DNA from: Allium sativum
Taxonomy: Eukaryota > Streptophyta > Magnoliopsida > Asparagales > Amaryllidaceae
Direction of reading: 5' to 3'
NCBI GenBank assembly: GCA_030737875.1
Contig: CM060911.1
Span: 52,946,501 to 53,010,500, forward strand
DNA length: 64,000 nucleotides
A model generated the notes under the pieces. It saw only the letters and a program-made list of their open reading frames with translations, made no database searches and was not told the origin of the DNA. Both the position numbers and the translations under genes were made by a program. Of the stretch, positions 45,339 through 56,983 are shown one piece after another. Position 1 is the first letter of the stretch. Each line of letters starts with the position of its first letter.

Positions 45339-48305
45339 TGTAACACCCCACTCCCGCTATGATCACTCACAAAGGGAATGCCATAACATCGGTGGAGTAT
45401 TTTAGTGAATATAGAACAGAAAAATTACAACAAGACAGATATAAATAGTACTTGGAATTTTTAAAACATCATTTCATAACAGCGGAAGTAAAACATGTCT
45501 GGTTACATCATAAACCCTTAATAAAAGTCAAGTACAATATCCATCAAAATAAAGAACTACATAATCCCACTCTCATACAATAGCCAAAACAAAGGAAAAG
45601 ATAACTGGATAACTGGAGCTTTACATCTATCCAAGCTCCTAAAGACTGGAACCGCAATCCGATCAAGCTCCACTACTGCCAGGATCCACCACAGGACCTG
45701 AGGGTTGGGAAAAAGATAAAAACAACGGGGTCAGACATAAGTCTGAGTGAGTCCTATAACTTTAACAATACAATCGTTAAAGTAACCAGAGAAGACATGA
45801 ATTGATATACGGTAACATATAGGGATGAATAGCTACCCTAAGCAATTAACTAAACTAAGATAAAGGATAAAGACGCATCTACCCTTCCTAAGGTAAATTA
45901 CTAAACTGCACCACACCAGTCGTTCCTAACTTAAAGGTTGATCCCACCCATAGCTTATAAAATTAACTTAATAGTACTTGCGTACCCCCAGGTGACCAAG
46001 TAGGCGCCACGGGGCCCTACAATCCACTAGGTGTACACACTACTCCCCATTCGATCGGCTCCCTATCGTAGATACCCGTGCTGGCCCCACCATGGGGTGT
46101 ACCATTCCCCAACGTGGCAACCCGATATAATTAACGGTGCACGGCTTATATCTACACGATGCAACAACGGCTTATCTACCAACCCGGGCCCACTCACGCA
46201 TATGAAGCCCGTTGGACTTGCGTTGCCACCGCTAACCCGTTTTGGCCTCTTATAATCAAGCCCAATATGCGTGTCCCGTCACTCGACATGGGTCGAGCCC
46301 ACAAAGATACGTTTGGGATATTGGTTGAAATGGGCCCCCACAAGCTACCCACTTAAGCTTGTCAAATATCTAGTGTATCCCACTTAACCCTTTAATCATG
46401 TTTAATTACATGTTTCTCTTGGTTAAGTATACTAATCGTATTTTCTATTGCCACCCAAGGCAACCCACTTAAGATTCCACATGCCACCCAAGGCACCCAC
46501 TTAACCCCTCATGTCCCACTACATGCTATAATGGTTAAGTGTTTCTTAATTAATTAAGACCGTGATCTCCCGTAAAGATCTCCCACATTAGACTGACTGT
46601 TATGACCGCCTGGTTAAGCCGGTAGAATCCGGGCAGTCTTACGCCATAACAGAGTCTAACCTCGTATCTTTACCTTAATCACGTTTTTAATTTGTGCCTA
46701 AGACCTCTCACATTGGGCTGACATTTGTAGCAACTGGTTAAGCCGGTCGGGTCCGGGCAGTTTTACACTACATATGAGTCCAACCTCGTGTCTTAGTCGA
46801 TTAATTACACCTAATTAATCACCCCCATATTAATTATCCCTAATTAATGTCAAGCTTTTCTTAACATGGGTAGACCTAACTCAATAGGTAAATTCCCATG
46901 GGGTAGACCTAACTCAATAGGTAAATTCCCAACACATAGTATGGGTACACCTAACCAAATAGGCAAATTCCCATACTATGTTTATTTATTTTGAGTTATG
47001 CATAATTATATTAATTTCACACAATCCTATTAACTCATGCATTTAATTACCCCATCGTTCCCACGTAATTTCGTTCTCATGATATAACACATATAAAAGG
47101 TGTCCACTTGCATATGAATGAACATGTTTCAAAGGTGCCATCTTGCATATTAACAAACACATAACTTGCACATGCACTTGCATAACATGTCACATAACTT
47201 GCATATAATATGTCACATAACTTACATATTCACTTGCATAACAAACTTGCATATTAACTCATAGACTTGCATAATGTGTCATCATGAACTTGCATATTAA
47301 CAAACATATAACTTGCATATTTACATACATGTAACTTGCATATTAACAAACATGTAACTTGCATATTAACAAACATGTAACTTGCATCTTACCAAACATG
47401 TAACTTGCATATTAACAAACATGTAACTTGCATATTTACTTACATGTAACTTGCATATTGACAAACATGTAACTTGCATATTAACAAACATGTAACTTGC
47501 ATAGCATATCACCATGAACTTGCATAATATGCATATGATTACATAGCCCACAACTTGCATATTTAGCATCATGCAAACATAACATACATCATATTAAACT
47601 TGCATAAACTTACATACTCAACATGCATAAACATACATACTCAACATGCATAAACATAAGATTAATGCTAACATCATATCATATGATTCAAAGCTCATTA
47701 ATCCACATACAAAACCATAAATCTCATCACATCTCATCTAATTAGTTTACCAAAAGATCATCAAAGTGATAGAAACTCACAACTAGCAACTTTGCACACC
47801 AAATAAAGAAGATTAAGATGCTAAGAAGAGATTAGAGGTTGATTTGAGAGTGATTAGCATGCAACCCTCTTCATAGAATTAGTGGAGGCCATGAGAGCTA
47901 GCATTTTGCCATAGTTTAGTTACTAGGTTTAATTATGAATGAATTAGGGTAGGGTTAGGGTCTTATTTATAGATTAGGCAAGTGTTTTAGGCCATAGGAT
48001 TAACCCTAGATTCAATCCAAGCCATCAAAGCATGTCTTGGGGAAGAAGTCAAGTGTAGGAACCATCTAGGGCCTTTAGATTAAAGATGGACCATGAGAAC
48101 CATTCAAATGCAAAATCTGCACTTGAGCGAATCGGCCCACGGGTTGACAGCCAAACACCCTGGATTAACCCCTAGTCGACCCAGCGGGCTCGGGTCGACT
48201 TCAAAAATCGGCCGGTTCGGTTATTCCCCTCTCCCAATTCGCTGTTTTGAGCATTTTTGCATATTTATTTATTAAATTTTCAATTATATATATATATATA
48301 TATAT

Positions 48306-48339
<34 letters not shown>

Positions 48340-48571
48340 ACACAACCCATTTCACTTAATTAAGTATACTTTAATTTGGGAATTTTCGTGAAACTTCGCG
48401 AGGCCATATCTTGGTCATACGGACTCCGATTTTCGAAAACTCGGACTCTATTTCGCGTATTTTTCCGAGACGAACACAATGGCATAGCCCGTTTCCCTTA
48501 ATTCCCACATCTGAGATTAATTATACTTTAATTTCTAACCATTAGTGTTAATTGAAATTCGGGGTGTTACA
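45339..48571 (-). repeat. 3' LTR of element C
   Basis: TATA box (minus CTATAAATAAG) at 47962-47972, AT repeat at 48284-48337, 23-bp repeats built on AACTTGCATATTAACAAACATG at about 47270-47510, paired stem-loops at 46588-46783. All short open frames in it recur identically in the 5' LTR, as expected for duplicated non-coding LTRs. Confidence 0.95.
46588..46783 (-). other. Tandem paired stem-loops in LTR C
   Basis: Stem-loop 1: TTAGAC (46588-46593)/GTCTAA (46654-46659); GTTATG (46599-46604)/CATAAC (46645-46650). Stem-loop 2: TTGGGC (46713-46718)/GTCCAA (46778-46783), one mismatch or wobble; TGTAG (46726-46730)/CTACA (46768-46772). The loop keeps GGTTAAGCCGG and TCCGGGCAG. Repeated in the 5' LTR at 54975-55170. 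Confidence 0.8.
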
Positions 48572-48584
48572 TTCTCCCCTACTT
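48572..48584 (-). other. Polypurine tract of element C
   Basis: The minus strand reads AAGTAGGGGAGAA directly before the 3' LTR. Equivalent tracts are at 32596-32608 (A) and 39942-39954 (B). Confidence 0.8.
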
Positions 48585-49093
48585 AAAGGATTTCGCCCTC
48601 GAAATCTCTAAGTTAAGAAGAACGTATCCTACCAACCAAACAACCATCTACTAAACCATCAACCACAAGCAACCATTGTCCTTACAAGATTCTAAATGCT
48701 GGATGGATATATGCAAAAGTGTGTGTATATGTACTTACCTAATGCGAAAATCAGGCGGTTACTGATACAGTAAACCTCCTTAATGCAAACCATGATAGTG
48801 CCATGCATCCAATATGTATGCGAAACCCTATTGACACATACAAATTTCTACATGCGTGCACAACCATACACAAAAATGCATCATCCATATGATAACACAG
48901 CCATGATACATCCATCAATCTAACTACCACATCCATTTATGCAATATGCAACATGAAGTGACTGAGCCGATCTAGTGCCTAATGTGTGTGTATATGCATC
49001 CACGAGCAACCACTAGCAAACAATTGCATCCATATGCATCCATCAACCATAACATGTTTCAAACACATGTTTCAACCATAGGTTTTACCCTAT
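48585..49093 (-). other. Conserved non-coding 3' region of element C
   Basis: Between the gag-pol stop and the polypurine tract. It shares blocks in order with A (32609-33110) and B (39955-40510), including an imperfect hairpin at 48753-48780 (ACTG/CAGT core, 11 pairs with one bulge and one mismatch) and AACATGT...ACATGTT near 49050-49070. Confidence 0.7.
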
Positions 49094-52000
49094 CTAAAGG
49101 TCATAGGTATTAGCGAGAGGATATACTAAAGATAAGATAAGTACTAGACAAGCAATAAAGGAGAAGTTAAAAGACATACTCTCGAAAAGAAATGGATACA
49201 AAGAACGCATCTTTGCTTCCGTCTCCCAAGTAGCATTGCTTTCGTCATCTCCCCATTGCACTTTCACTAGCTGAACCTCTCTATTCCTCAACTTCCTAGT
49301 TTCTGACCCAAGGATGCGAGTAGGAGCTCGCCGTATCGTCGCATCACGCTCTACCTCTACATCTCTAAGCAAGCTCGGCTCTACCACCTCTGCGGTCTCA
49401 TGTAAGCACTTCCTCAAATGTGATACATGGAATACATCATGAACACCACTAAGTCTGTCGGGCAACTCCACCCTATATGCCATCCGTCCAATCCTTTCCT
49501 TAATAGGAAACGGCCCAACAAATCTCGGTGCTAACTTCCCTACGGACCCAAAGCGAACAACATTTCTCAATGGAGATACTTTGACAAAAACCATGTCCCC
49601 AACCTCAAACTCAAGATCCGTCCTTCTCCGATCCGCATAAGATTTCTGTCTATCTTGCGCTGCTTTCATCCTTCTACGAATCAAATCAATCTTCTCTGAA
49701 GTCTCTCTAACCATATCTGGCCCAAGCAAGATCTTATCCGTAGATTCCCACCAACATGTAGGAGATCGACAAGGCCTTCCATAAAGAGCTTCGAAAGGTG
49801 CCATGCCAATACTGGACTGAAAGCTGTTATTATATGCGAACTCTACCAAAGGAAGATGTTCTTCCCATGTACCTCCAAAATCCAAGATACAAAGCCTCAA
49901 GAGATCTTCTAAGATACGGTTCACCCTCTCGGTCTGGCCGTCCGTCTGAGGATGATATGCGGTGCTCAAACACAACTGAGTCCCTACCGCCACTTGCAAA
50001 CTTCTCCAAAACTCACTAGTGAAGATAGGATCTCGATCACTCACAATGCTGGATGGTACGCCATGCAATCTAACAATCTCTCTAACATAGACTGAAGCAA
50101 GCCATGGAGCGGTCCTCTTACTCTTCACGGGTATAAAATGGGCACTCTTGGTAAGTCTGTCTACCACCACCCAAATTCCCGTATTGCCCTTCCTCGATCT
50201 CGGTAACCCATCGATGAAATCCATCGAGACACTATCCCACTTCCATTGCGGAACTTCCAATGGGTGTAGCAACCCACCGGGTTTCCTTTGCTCCGCTTTA
50301 ACCTGTTGGCACACCAAGCATCTAGCCACATACTCGGCCACATCTTTCTTCATACCGGCCCAGAAGAAAACTCTCTTCATGTCTTGGTACATTTTGTCTC
50401 CACCGGGATGAATAGTCATTCTTGAACGATGTGCGTCATCCAAAATAGCCTTCTTCAAACCCTCATCTTGCGGTACACAAAGTCTACCGTCTCTATGCAA
50501 CCATCCCTTATCATCTATGGTGTATCTACCCAAATGGCTGGACGACTCCCCCCGTATAAGCTTCTCTACCAACTCAACCAACTGTGGGTCGTCTCGCTGA
50601 GCCTCGCCAATCCGTCCCAAAAGGGTAGGTCTAACTTCCAAGGATGCCAACAAACCAGGTACAAAATCAACAGAAGGTCTGAAGTCAAACAAAGAAAGAA
50701 ACTCCAAGCTTCGCCGTTCCACGAACAATGGACTCAAAGATAGCCTTTTTCTACTCAAGGCGTCCGCCACCACATTACCCTTGCCAGGAGTATACGCTAT
50801 CTCAAAATCATAGGATGCTAAGAACTCCATCCATCTTTGCTGCCTTAAGTTTAAGTCCTTCTGAGAGAATAAGTACTTCAATGATTTATGGTCAGTGAAC
50901 AACTCGAATCTCTCACCAAGAAGATAATGGCGCCAAGACTTAAGTGCGAAAACAATCGCGGCCAACTCTAGATCATGGGTAGGGTAATTCTTCTCATGCA
51001 TTCTCAATTGTCTCCCACCATAGGCTATTACCCTTCCCTCCTGCATCAAGACTGCGCCTAATCCTGTTCCACAAGCATCGGTATAAACAACAAACGGCTT
51101 ACTCCCATCTGGAAGCACTAAAACTGGAGCGGTGGTCAAAGCTCTCTTTAACCGTCGGAAAGCATCATCACAATCTACATCCCATGAGAAAACCAGATTC
51201 TTCTTCGTCAAGCGGGTTAATGGGGCTGATATCTTCGCGAAGTCTTTGATGAACTTCCTATAATATCCTGCCAACCCCAAGAAACTTCTTACCTCGGTAG
51301 CATTTCTAGGAACTTTCCAATCCTGGATAGATACTATCTTTGCGGGATCCACAGCTATCCCTTCCTTAGAGACCACATGCCCTAAGAATCGCACTTCTCT
51401 TCTCCAAAAATGGCATTTAGAGAATTTAGCTTTAAGACTATGCGCTCGAAGAGTCTCCAACACTTCCTTGAGATGTAAGGCATGCTCTTCTTCATTCTTG
51501 GAAAAGACCAAGATGTCATCCACAAAAACTACTACAAACTTATTCAGATACTCTCTGAACACTCTACTCATGAGATCAACAAAGTATGCGGGGGCGTTTG
51601 TCAACCCAAATGGCATCACTAGCCACTCATAAAAACCATCCGGAGTCCGGAAAGCAGTCTTCTCTATACTGTCCTCCGCCACTCTTAACTGATGAAACCC
51701 TGTAGCTAAGTCCATCTGCGAAAATACTGACGCGCCAACCAACTGATCAAAGAGATCATCTATCCTCGGTAATGGGTGTCTATTCCTCTTCGTGAGCTTA
51801 TTAAGTTCCCTATAATCCACACAAAGTCTGAGGGACCCATCCGCCTTCGTGGCAAACACTACTGGAGCTCCCCACTCCGATATACTTCGCCTTATGAACC
51901 CCTTCTCAAGCAACTCCCCTACTTGCTTATGAAGTTCTCTTCTCTCACGAGGAGCCATGTGGCGTACTGGCAAAGACACTGGTTTGGCATTATCCACCAA

Positions 52001-53521
52001 ATAAATTTGGAAATCTATCTCCCGCTTCGGAGGCAAACCCTTTACTTCTTCAAACACATCCGGATATTCCCGGACTACTCTGACAGAACACAAACTTTCG
52101 ACCGAAGCATCGAGCGATTCAAGATAACTTAGCAAAACAGATTCCATGGGATTGCAAGAGATCTCGAGAGTGTTACCCAAGCGGGTCATGAGCCTGACAA
52201 CTCTCCTTTCGCAATCAAGAACGGCACCATTACTGGATAACCAGTCCATGCCCAAGATCAACCCATAGCCCGTGAAGCCCAATACAAAAGCATCACATCT
52301 AAACTCAACGCTAAGTATAGAAATCTTCAAACCCAAACATATCATAGACAGATATATGGAGCCCCCAATTGGGTTTGAAACAACCAAGGGATCATCAACT
52401 AGACTGGTGTCTAAGTGCAGTGACTCAACTAACGATGATGAGATAAAAGAATGCGATGCGCCAGAGTCAAACAAAGTACGTACTGGATGATCAAACAGAA
52501 AAACCAGACTTTCAACGGAAATAGTTCTACCTCTCTGCTGAATCGGTGGAACTGAGAGAACCTGAACTTGCCCCCCTGACTGAGGTGGTGCCATAAGAGC
52601 TTGCACCTGGCCTCCTGAGGTAGACCCCGTCTTCTGCCCCTTCTTTGGGCAGTTTTTCACAAGATGCCCTGCTTCACCACAATGAAAGCAACCGGTCTTC
52701 TTCTTTTTGCGACAATCCTTACTGAGGTGTCCTGGTGTTCCACAATTGAAGCACTTCTTCTTCGTCTTCTTTTTGTCACCATTGCCTTTTCCGCCCTTGC
52801 CTTGTTGTTGCTGTTGCGGTTTCTTCTGATCCCCCTTTTTCTCTGGTGCCTTAGAATTCTTATCATCCTCATGCATAAGTGCCATATAGACAAGTTTCTC
52901 AAAAGTGGCTCCCATAGGAATGTGAGTCATAGCTATTCCTTGCAATGGTTCGTTCAAGCCTCTAACGAACCTCAAAGCCTTCTTCTCCGGTGTATTCACC
53001 AACTCTATGCCAAATCTTGCTAGTTGATTGAATTTGTTGACATATTCTTTCACCGTGAGATTCCCTTGCTTCAAATTCAAGAACTTCTCCATAAACAGAT
53101 TCTCTTCCGCCCTTGAGAGAAACTTAGCCCCAAACCTTTGCTTAAAATCTGCCCAAGAGTCAACAGGGCGTTCTCCGTTAGTGACCTCCCACCAGAATGA
53201 GGCCTCTCCCTTCATCAACCAAGCCGCCAACTTGACTTTCTTTCCCTCTTCCACTTCGAAGATATCAAGCAACTCTTCCACTTCCTTAAGCCAATCTCTA
53301 GCCTCTACGAAAGTCTCTGAACCAAGAAAAGGTTTTCCTCCTATAGCCTTGAACTCCTTGCAAACCTTAGCAAAATTATCCACTCTAGGCTGAGGAGGAG
53401 GAGCGGTTGTCTCTGGTGTAGTAGCATTGGCCGGACCCGCAGCCGCGGCCCTAGCCTCTTGCAACCTCCTATACCATAGTGGTATAACTAAACCCTCCGG
53501 GATGTTAAGATCTTCAGCCAT
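49094..53521 (-). CDS. Gag-pol polyprotein of element C (chromovirus)
   Basis: One uninterrupted frame, 1,475 aa from the ATG at 53521 ([10 protein letters not shown]). I prefer this start to the in-frame ATG at 53605 because element B's gag starts at the same point. Domains by residue: gag; CCHC knuckles 257-270 and 278-291; aspartic protease DSGA 352-355; RT with D604 and VDD 667-669; RNase H D815, E852, D877, D920; integrase zinc finger H1031/H1038/C1068/C1071; integrase triad D1101, D1162, E1198 (spacing D-60-D-35-E); GPF motif 1336-1338; chromodomain about 1400-1447 ([27 protein letters not shown]). The order and chromodomain fit Ty3/gypsy chromoviruses, most like the Del/Tekay group by inference. 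The protein makes virus-like particles, copies the RNA and inserts the DNA. Oddity: about 25 hydrophobic residues follow the chromodomain before the stop. All catalytic residues are present. Confidence 0.96.
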   Translation of the reverse strand: MAEDLNIPEGLVIPLWYRRLQEARAAAAGPANATTPETTAPPPQPRVDNFAKVCKEFKAIGGKPFLGSETFVEARDWLKEVEELLDIFEVEEGKKVKLAAWLMKGEASFWWEVTNGERPVDSWADFKQRFGAKFLSRAEENLFMEKFLNLKQGNLTVKEYVNKFNQLARFGIELVNTPEKKALRFVRGLNEPLQGIAMTHIPMGATFEKLVYMALMHEDDKNSKAPEKKGDQKKPQQQQQGKGGKGNGDKKKTKKKCFNCGTPGHLSKDCRKKKKTGCFHCGEAGHLVKNCPKKGQKTGSTSGGQVQALMAPPQSGGQVQVLSVPPIQQRGRTISVESLVFLFDHPVRTLFDSGASHSFISSSLVESLHLDTSLVDDPLVVSNPIGGSIYLSMICLGLKISILSVEFRCDAFVLGFTGYGLILGMDWLSSNGAVLDCERRVVRLMTRLGNTLEISCNPMESVLLSYLESLDASVESLCSVRVVREYPDVFEEVKGLPPKREIDFQIYLVDNAKPVSLPVRHMAPRERRELHKQVGELLEKGFIRRSISEWGAPVVFATKADGSLRLCVDYRELNKLTKRNRHPLPRIDDLFDQLVGASVFSQMDLATGFHQLRVAEDSIEKTAFRTPDGFYEWLVMPFGLTNAPAYFVDLMSRVFREYLNKFVVVFVDDILVFSKNEEEHALHLKEVLETLRAHSLKAKFSKCHFWRREVRFLGHVVSKEGIAVDPAKIVSIQDWKVPRNATEVRSFLGLAGYYRKFIKDFAKISAPLTRLTKKNLVFSWDVDCDDAFRRLKRALTTAPVLVLPDGSKPFVVYTDACGTGLGAVLMQEGRVIAYGGRQLRMHEKNYPTHDLELAAIVFALKSWRHYLLGERFELFTDHKSLKYLFSQKDLNLRQQRWMEFLASYDFEIAYTPGKGNVVADALSRKRLSLSPLFVERRSLEFLSLFDFRPSVDFVPGLLASLEVRPTLLGRIGEAQRDDPQLVELVEKLIRGESSSHLGRYTIDDKGWLHRDGRLCVPQDEGLKKAILDDAHRSRMTIHPGGDKMYQDMKRVFFWAGMKKDVAEYVARCLVCQQVKAEQRKPGGLLHPLEVPQWKWDSVSMDFIDGLPRSRKGNTGIWVVVDRLTKSAHFIPVKSKRTAPWLASVYVREIVRLHGVPSSIVSDRDPIFTSEFWRSLQVAVGTQLCLSTAYHPQTDGQTERVNRILEDLLRLCILDFGGTWEEHLPLVEFAYNNSFQSSIGMAPFEALYGRPCRSPTCWWESTDKILLGPDMVRETSEKIDLIRRRMKAAQDRQKSYADRRRTDLEFEVGDMVFVKVSPLRNVVRFGSVGKLAPRFVGPFPIKERIGRMAYRVELPDRLSGVHDVFHVSHLRKCLHETAEVVEPSLLRDVEVERDATIRRAPTRILGSETRKLRNREVQLVKVQWGDDESNATWETEAKMRSLYPFLFESMSFNFSFIACLVLILSLVYPLANTYDL

Positions 53522-53711
53522 GCTGAAACGAAAGAGGAAAGATCCAAAAAGGAGATTCCGAAAGATAAAGATATGGCTATTGGGGATTATGCTTTTCTTT
53601 TTCAAAAACTTTTTCTCTTAAAAGACATGTTTTTGAAAATACTTTCTTCGAAAATACTCTTAGAAAATAGTTTTTTTTTTCTAAAAATTTTATCTGTTCT
53701 GGTAACCTTAA

Positions 53712-53723
53712 GCTCTGATACCA
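53712..53723 (-). other. Primer binding site of element C
   Basis: TGGTATCAGAGC on the minus strand, 2 nt from the 5' LTR start at 53726; about 190 nt separate it from the gag ATG. Confidence 0.9.
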
Positions 53724-53725
53724 CG

Positions 53726-56694
53726 TGTAACACCCCACTCCCGCTATGATCACTCACAAAGGGAATGCCATAACATCGGTGGAGTATTTTAGTGAATATA
53801 GAACAGAAAAATTACAACAAGACAGATATAAATAGTACTTGGAATTTTTAAAACATCATTTCATAACAGCGGAAGTAAAACATGTCTGGTTACATCATAA
53901 ACCCTTAATAAAAGTCAAGTACAATATCCATCAAAATAAAGAACTACATAATCCCACTCTCATACAATAGCCAAAACAAAGGAAAAGATAACTGGATAAC
54001 TGGAGCTTTACATCTATCCAAGCTCCTAAAGACTGGAACCGCAATCCGATCAAGCTCCACTACTGCCAGGATCCACCACAGGACCTGAGGGTTGGGAAAA
54101 AGATAAAAACAACGGGGTCAGACATAAGTCTGAGTGAGTCCTATAACTTTAACAATACAATCGTTAAAGTAACCAGAGAAGACATGAATTGATATACGGT
54201 AACATATAGGGATGAATAGCTACCCTAAGCAATTAACTAAACTAAGATAAAGGATAAAGACGCATCTACCCTTCCTAAGGTAAATTACTAAACTGCACCA
54301 CACCAGTCGTTCCTAACTTAAAGGTTGATCCCACCCATAGCTTATAAAATTAACTTAATAGTACTTGCGTACCCCCAGGTGACCAAGTAGGCGCCACGGG
54401 GCCCTACAATCCACTAGGTGTACACACTACTCCCCATTCGATCGGCTCCCTATCGTAGATACCCGTGCTGGCCCCACCATGGGGTGTACCATTCCCCAAC
54501 GTGGCAACCCGATATAATTAACGGTGCACGGCTTATATCTACACGATGCAACAACGGCTTATCTACCAACCCGGGCCCACTCACGCATATGAAGCCCGTT
54601 GGACTTGCGTTGCCACCGCTAACCCGTTTTGGCCTCTTATAATCAAGCCCAATATGCGTGTCCCGTCACTCGACATGGGTCGAGCCCACAAAGATACGTT
54701 TGGGATATTGGTTGAAATGGGCCCCCACAAGCTACCCACTTAAGCTTGTCAAATATCTAGTGTATCCCACTTAACCCTTTAATCATGTTTAATTACATGT
54801 TTCTCTTGGTTAAGTATACTAATCGTATTTTCTATTGCCACCCAAGGCAACCCACTTAAGATTCCACATGCCACCCAAGGCACCCACTTAACCCCTCATG
54901 TCCCACTACATGCTATAATGGTTAAGTGTTTCTTAATTAATTAAGACCGTGATCTCCCGTAAAGATCTCCCACATTAGACTGACTGTTATGACCGCCTGG
55001 TTAAGCCGGTAGAATCCGGGCAGTCTTACGCCATAACAGAGTCTAACCTCGTATCTTTACCTTAATCACGTTTTTAATTTGTGCCTAAGACCTCTCACAT
55101 TGGGCTGACATTTGTAGCAACTGGTTAAGCCGGTCGGGTCCGGGCAGTTTTACACTACATATGAGTCCAACCTCGTGTCTTAGTCGATTAATTACACCTA
55201 ATTAATCACCCCCATATTAATTATCCCTAATTAATGTCAAGCTTTTCTTAACATGGGTAGACCTAACTCAATAGGTAAATTCCCATGGGGTAGACCTAAC
55301 TCAATAGGTAAATTCCCAACACATAGTATGGGTACACCTAACCAAATAGGCAAATTCCCATACTATGTTTATTTATTTTGAGTTATGCATAATTATATTA
55401 ATTTCACACAATCCTATTAACTCATGCATTTAATTACCCCATCGTTCCCACGTAATTTCGTTCTCATGATATAACACATATAAAAGGTGTCCACTTGCAT
55501 ATGAATGAACATGTTTCAAAGGTGCCATCTTGCATATTAACAAACACATAACTTGCACATGCACTTGCATAACATGTCACATAACTTGCATATAATATGT
55601 CACATAACTTACATATTCACTTGCATAACAAACTTGCATATTAACTCATAGACTTGCATAATGTGTCATCATGAACTTGCATATTAACAAACATATAACT
55701 TGCATATTTACATACATGTAACTTGCATATTAACAAACATGTAACTTGCATATTAACAAACATGTAACTTGCATCTTACCAAACATGTAACTTGCATATT
55801 AACAAACATGTAACTTGCATATTTACTTACATGTAACTTGCATATTGACAAACATGTAACTTGCATATTAACAAACATGTAACTTGCATAGCATATCACC
55901 ATGAACTTGCATAATATGCATATGATTACATAGCCCACAACTTGCATATTTAGCATCATGCAAACATAACATACATCATATTAAACTTGCATAAACTTAC
56001 ATACTCAACATGCATAAACATACATACTCAACATGCATAAACATAAGATTAATGCTAACATCATATCATATGATTCAAAGCTCATTAATCCACATACAAA
56101 ACCATAAATCTCATCACATCTCATCTAATTAGTTTACCAAAAGATCATCAAAGTGATAGAAACTCACAACTAGCAACTTTGCACACCAAATAAAGAAGAT
56201 TAAGATGCTAAGAAGAGATTAGAGGTTGATTTGAGAGTGATTAGCATGCAACCCTCTTCATAGAATTAGTGGAGGCCATGAGAGCTAGCATTTTGCCATA
56301 GTTTAGTTACTAGGTTTAATTATGAATGAATTAGGGTAGGGTTAGGGTCTTATTTATAGATTAGGCAAGTGTTTTAGGCCATAGGATTAACCCTAGATTC
56401 AATCCAAGCCATCAAAGCATGTCTTGGGGAAGAAGTCAAGTGTAGGAACCATCTAGGGCCTTTAGATTAAAGATGGACCATGAGAACCATTCAAATGCAA
56501 AATCTGCACTTGAGCGAATCGGCCCACGGGTTGACAGCCAAACACCCTGGATTAACCCCTAGTCGACCCAGCGGGCTCGGGTCGACTTCAAAAATCGGCC
56601 GGTTCGGTTATTCCCCTCTCCCAATTCGCTGTTTTGAGCATTTTTGCATATTTATTTATTAAATTTTCAATTATATATATATATATATATATAT

Positions 56695-56746
<52 letters not shown>

Positions 56747-56978
56747 ACACAACCCATTTCACTTAATTAAGTATACTTTAATTTGGGAATTTTCGTGAAA
56801 CTTCGCGAGGCCATATCTTGGTCATACGGACTCCGATTTTCGAAAACTCGGACTCTATTTCGCGTATTTTTCCGAGACGAACACAATGGCATAGCCCGTT
56901 TCCCTTAATTCCCACATCTGAGATTAATTATACTTTAATTTCTAACCATTAGTGTTAATTGAAATTCGGGGTGTTACA
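53726..56978 (-). repeat. 5' LTR of element C
   Basis: Appears identical to the 3' LTR except for the AT repeat (about 56671-56745, 20 bp longer). TATA box at 56349-56359. Transcription leftward would give a leader of about 2.6 kb. Confidence 0.95.
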
Positions 56979-56983
56979 TCTCA

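Larger units (their letters stand above)
45339..56978 (-). mobile_element. Complete Ty3/gypsy element C (chromovirus), structurally intact
   Basis: 11,640 bp. LTRs begin TGTAACACCCCACTCCCG and end GGGGTGTTACA; target duplication TCTCA at 45334-45338 and 56979-56983. 3' LTR 45339-48571 (3,233 bp) and 5' LTR 53726-56978 (3,253 bp); the 20-bp length difference is accounted for by an AT repeat. Primer site, polypurine tract and a full-length gag-pol frame are all present. The youngest insertion of the window and a candidate for present activity. Confidence 0.96.

Noticed and set aside
47935..47975. Telomere-like CCCTAACCCT words near the B and C TATA boxes
   Set aside because: Only two or three degenerate copies, part of a conserved U3 segment, not a telomere tract.
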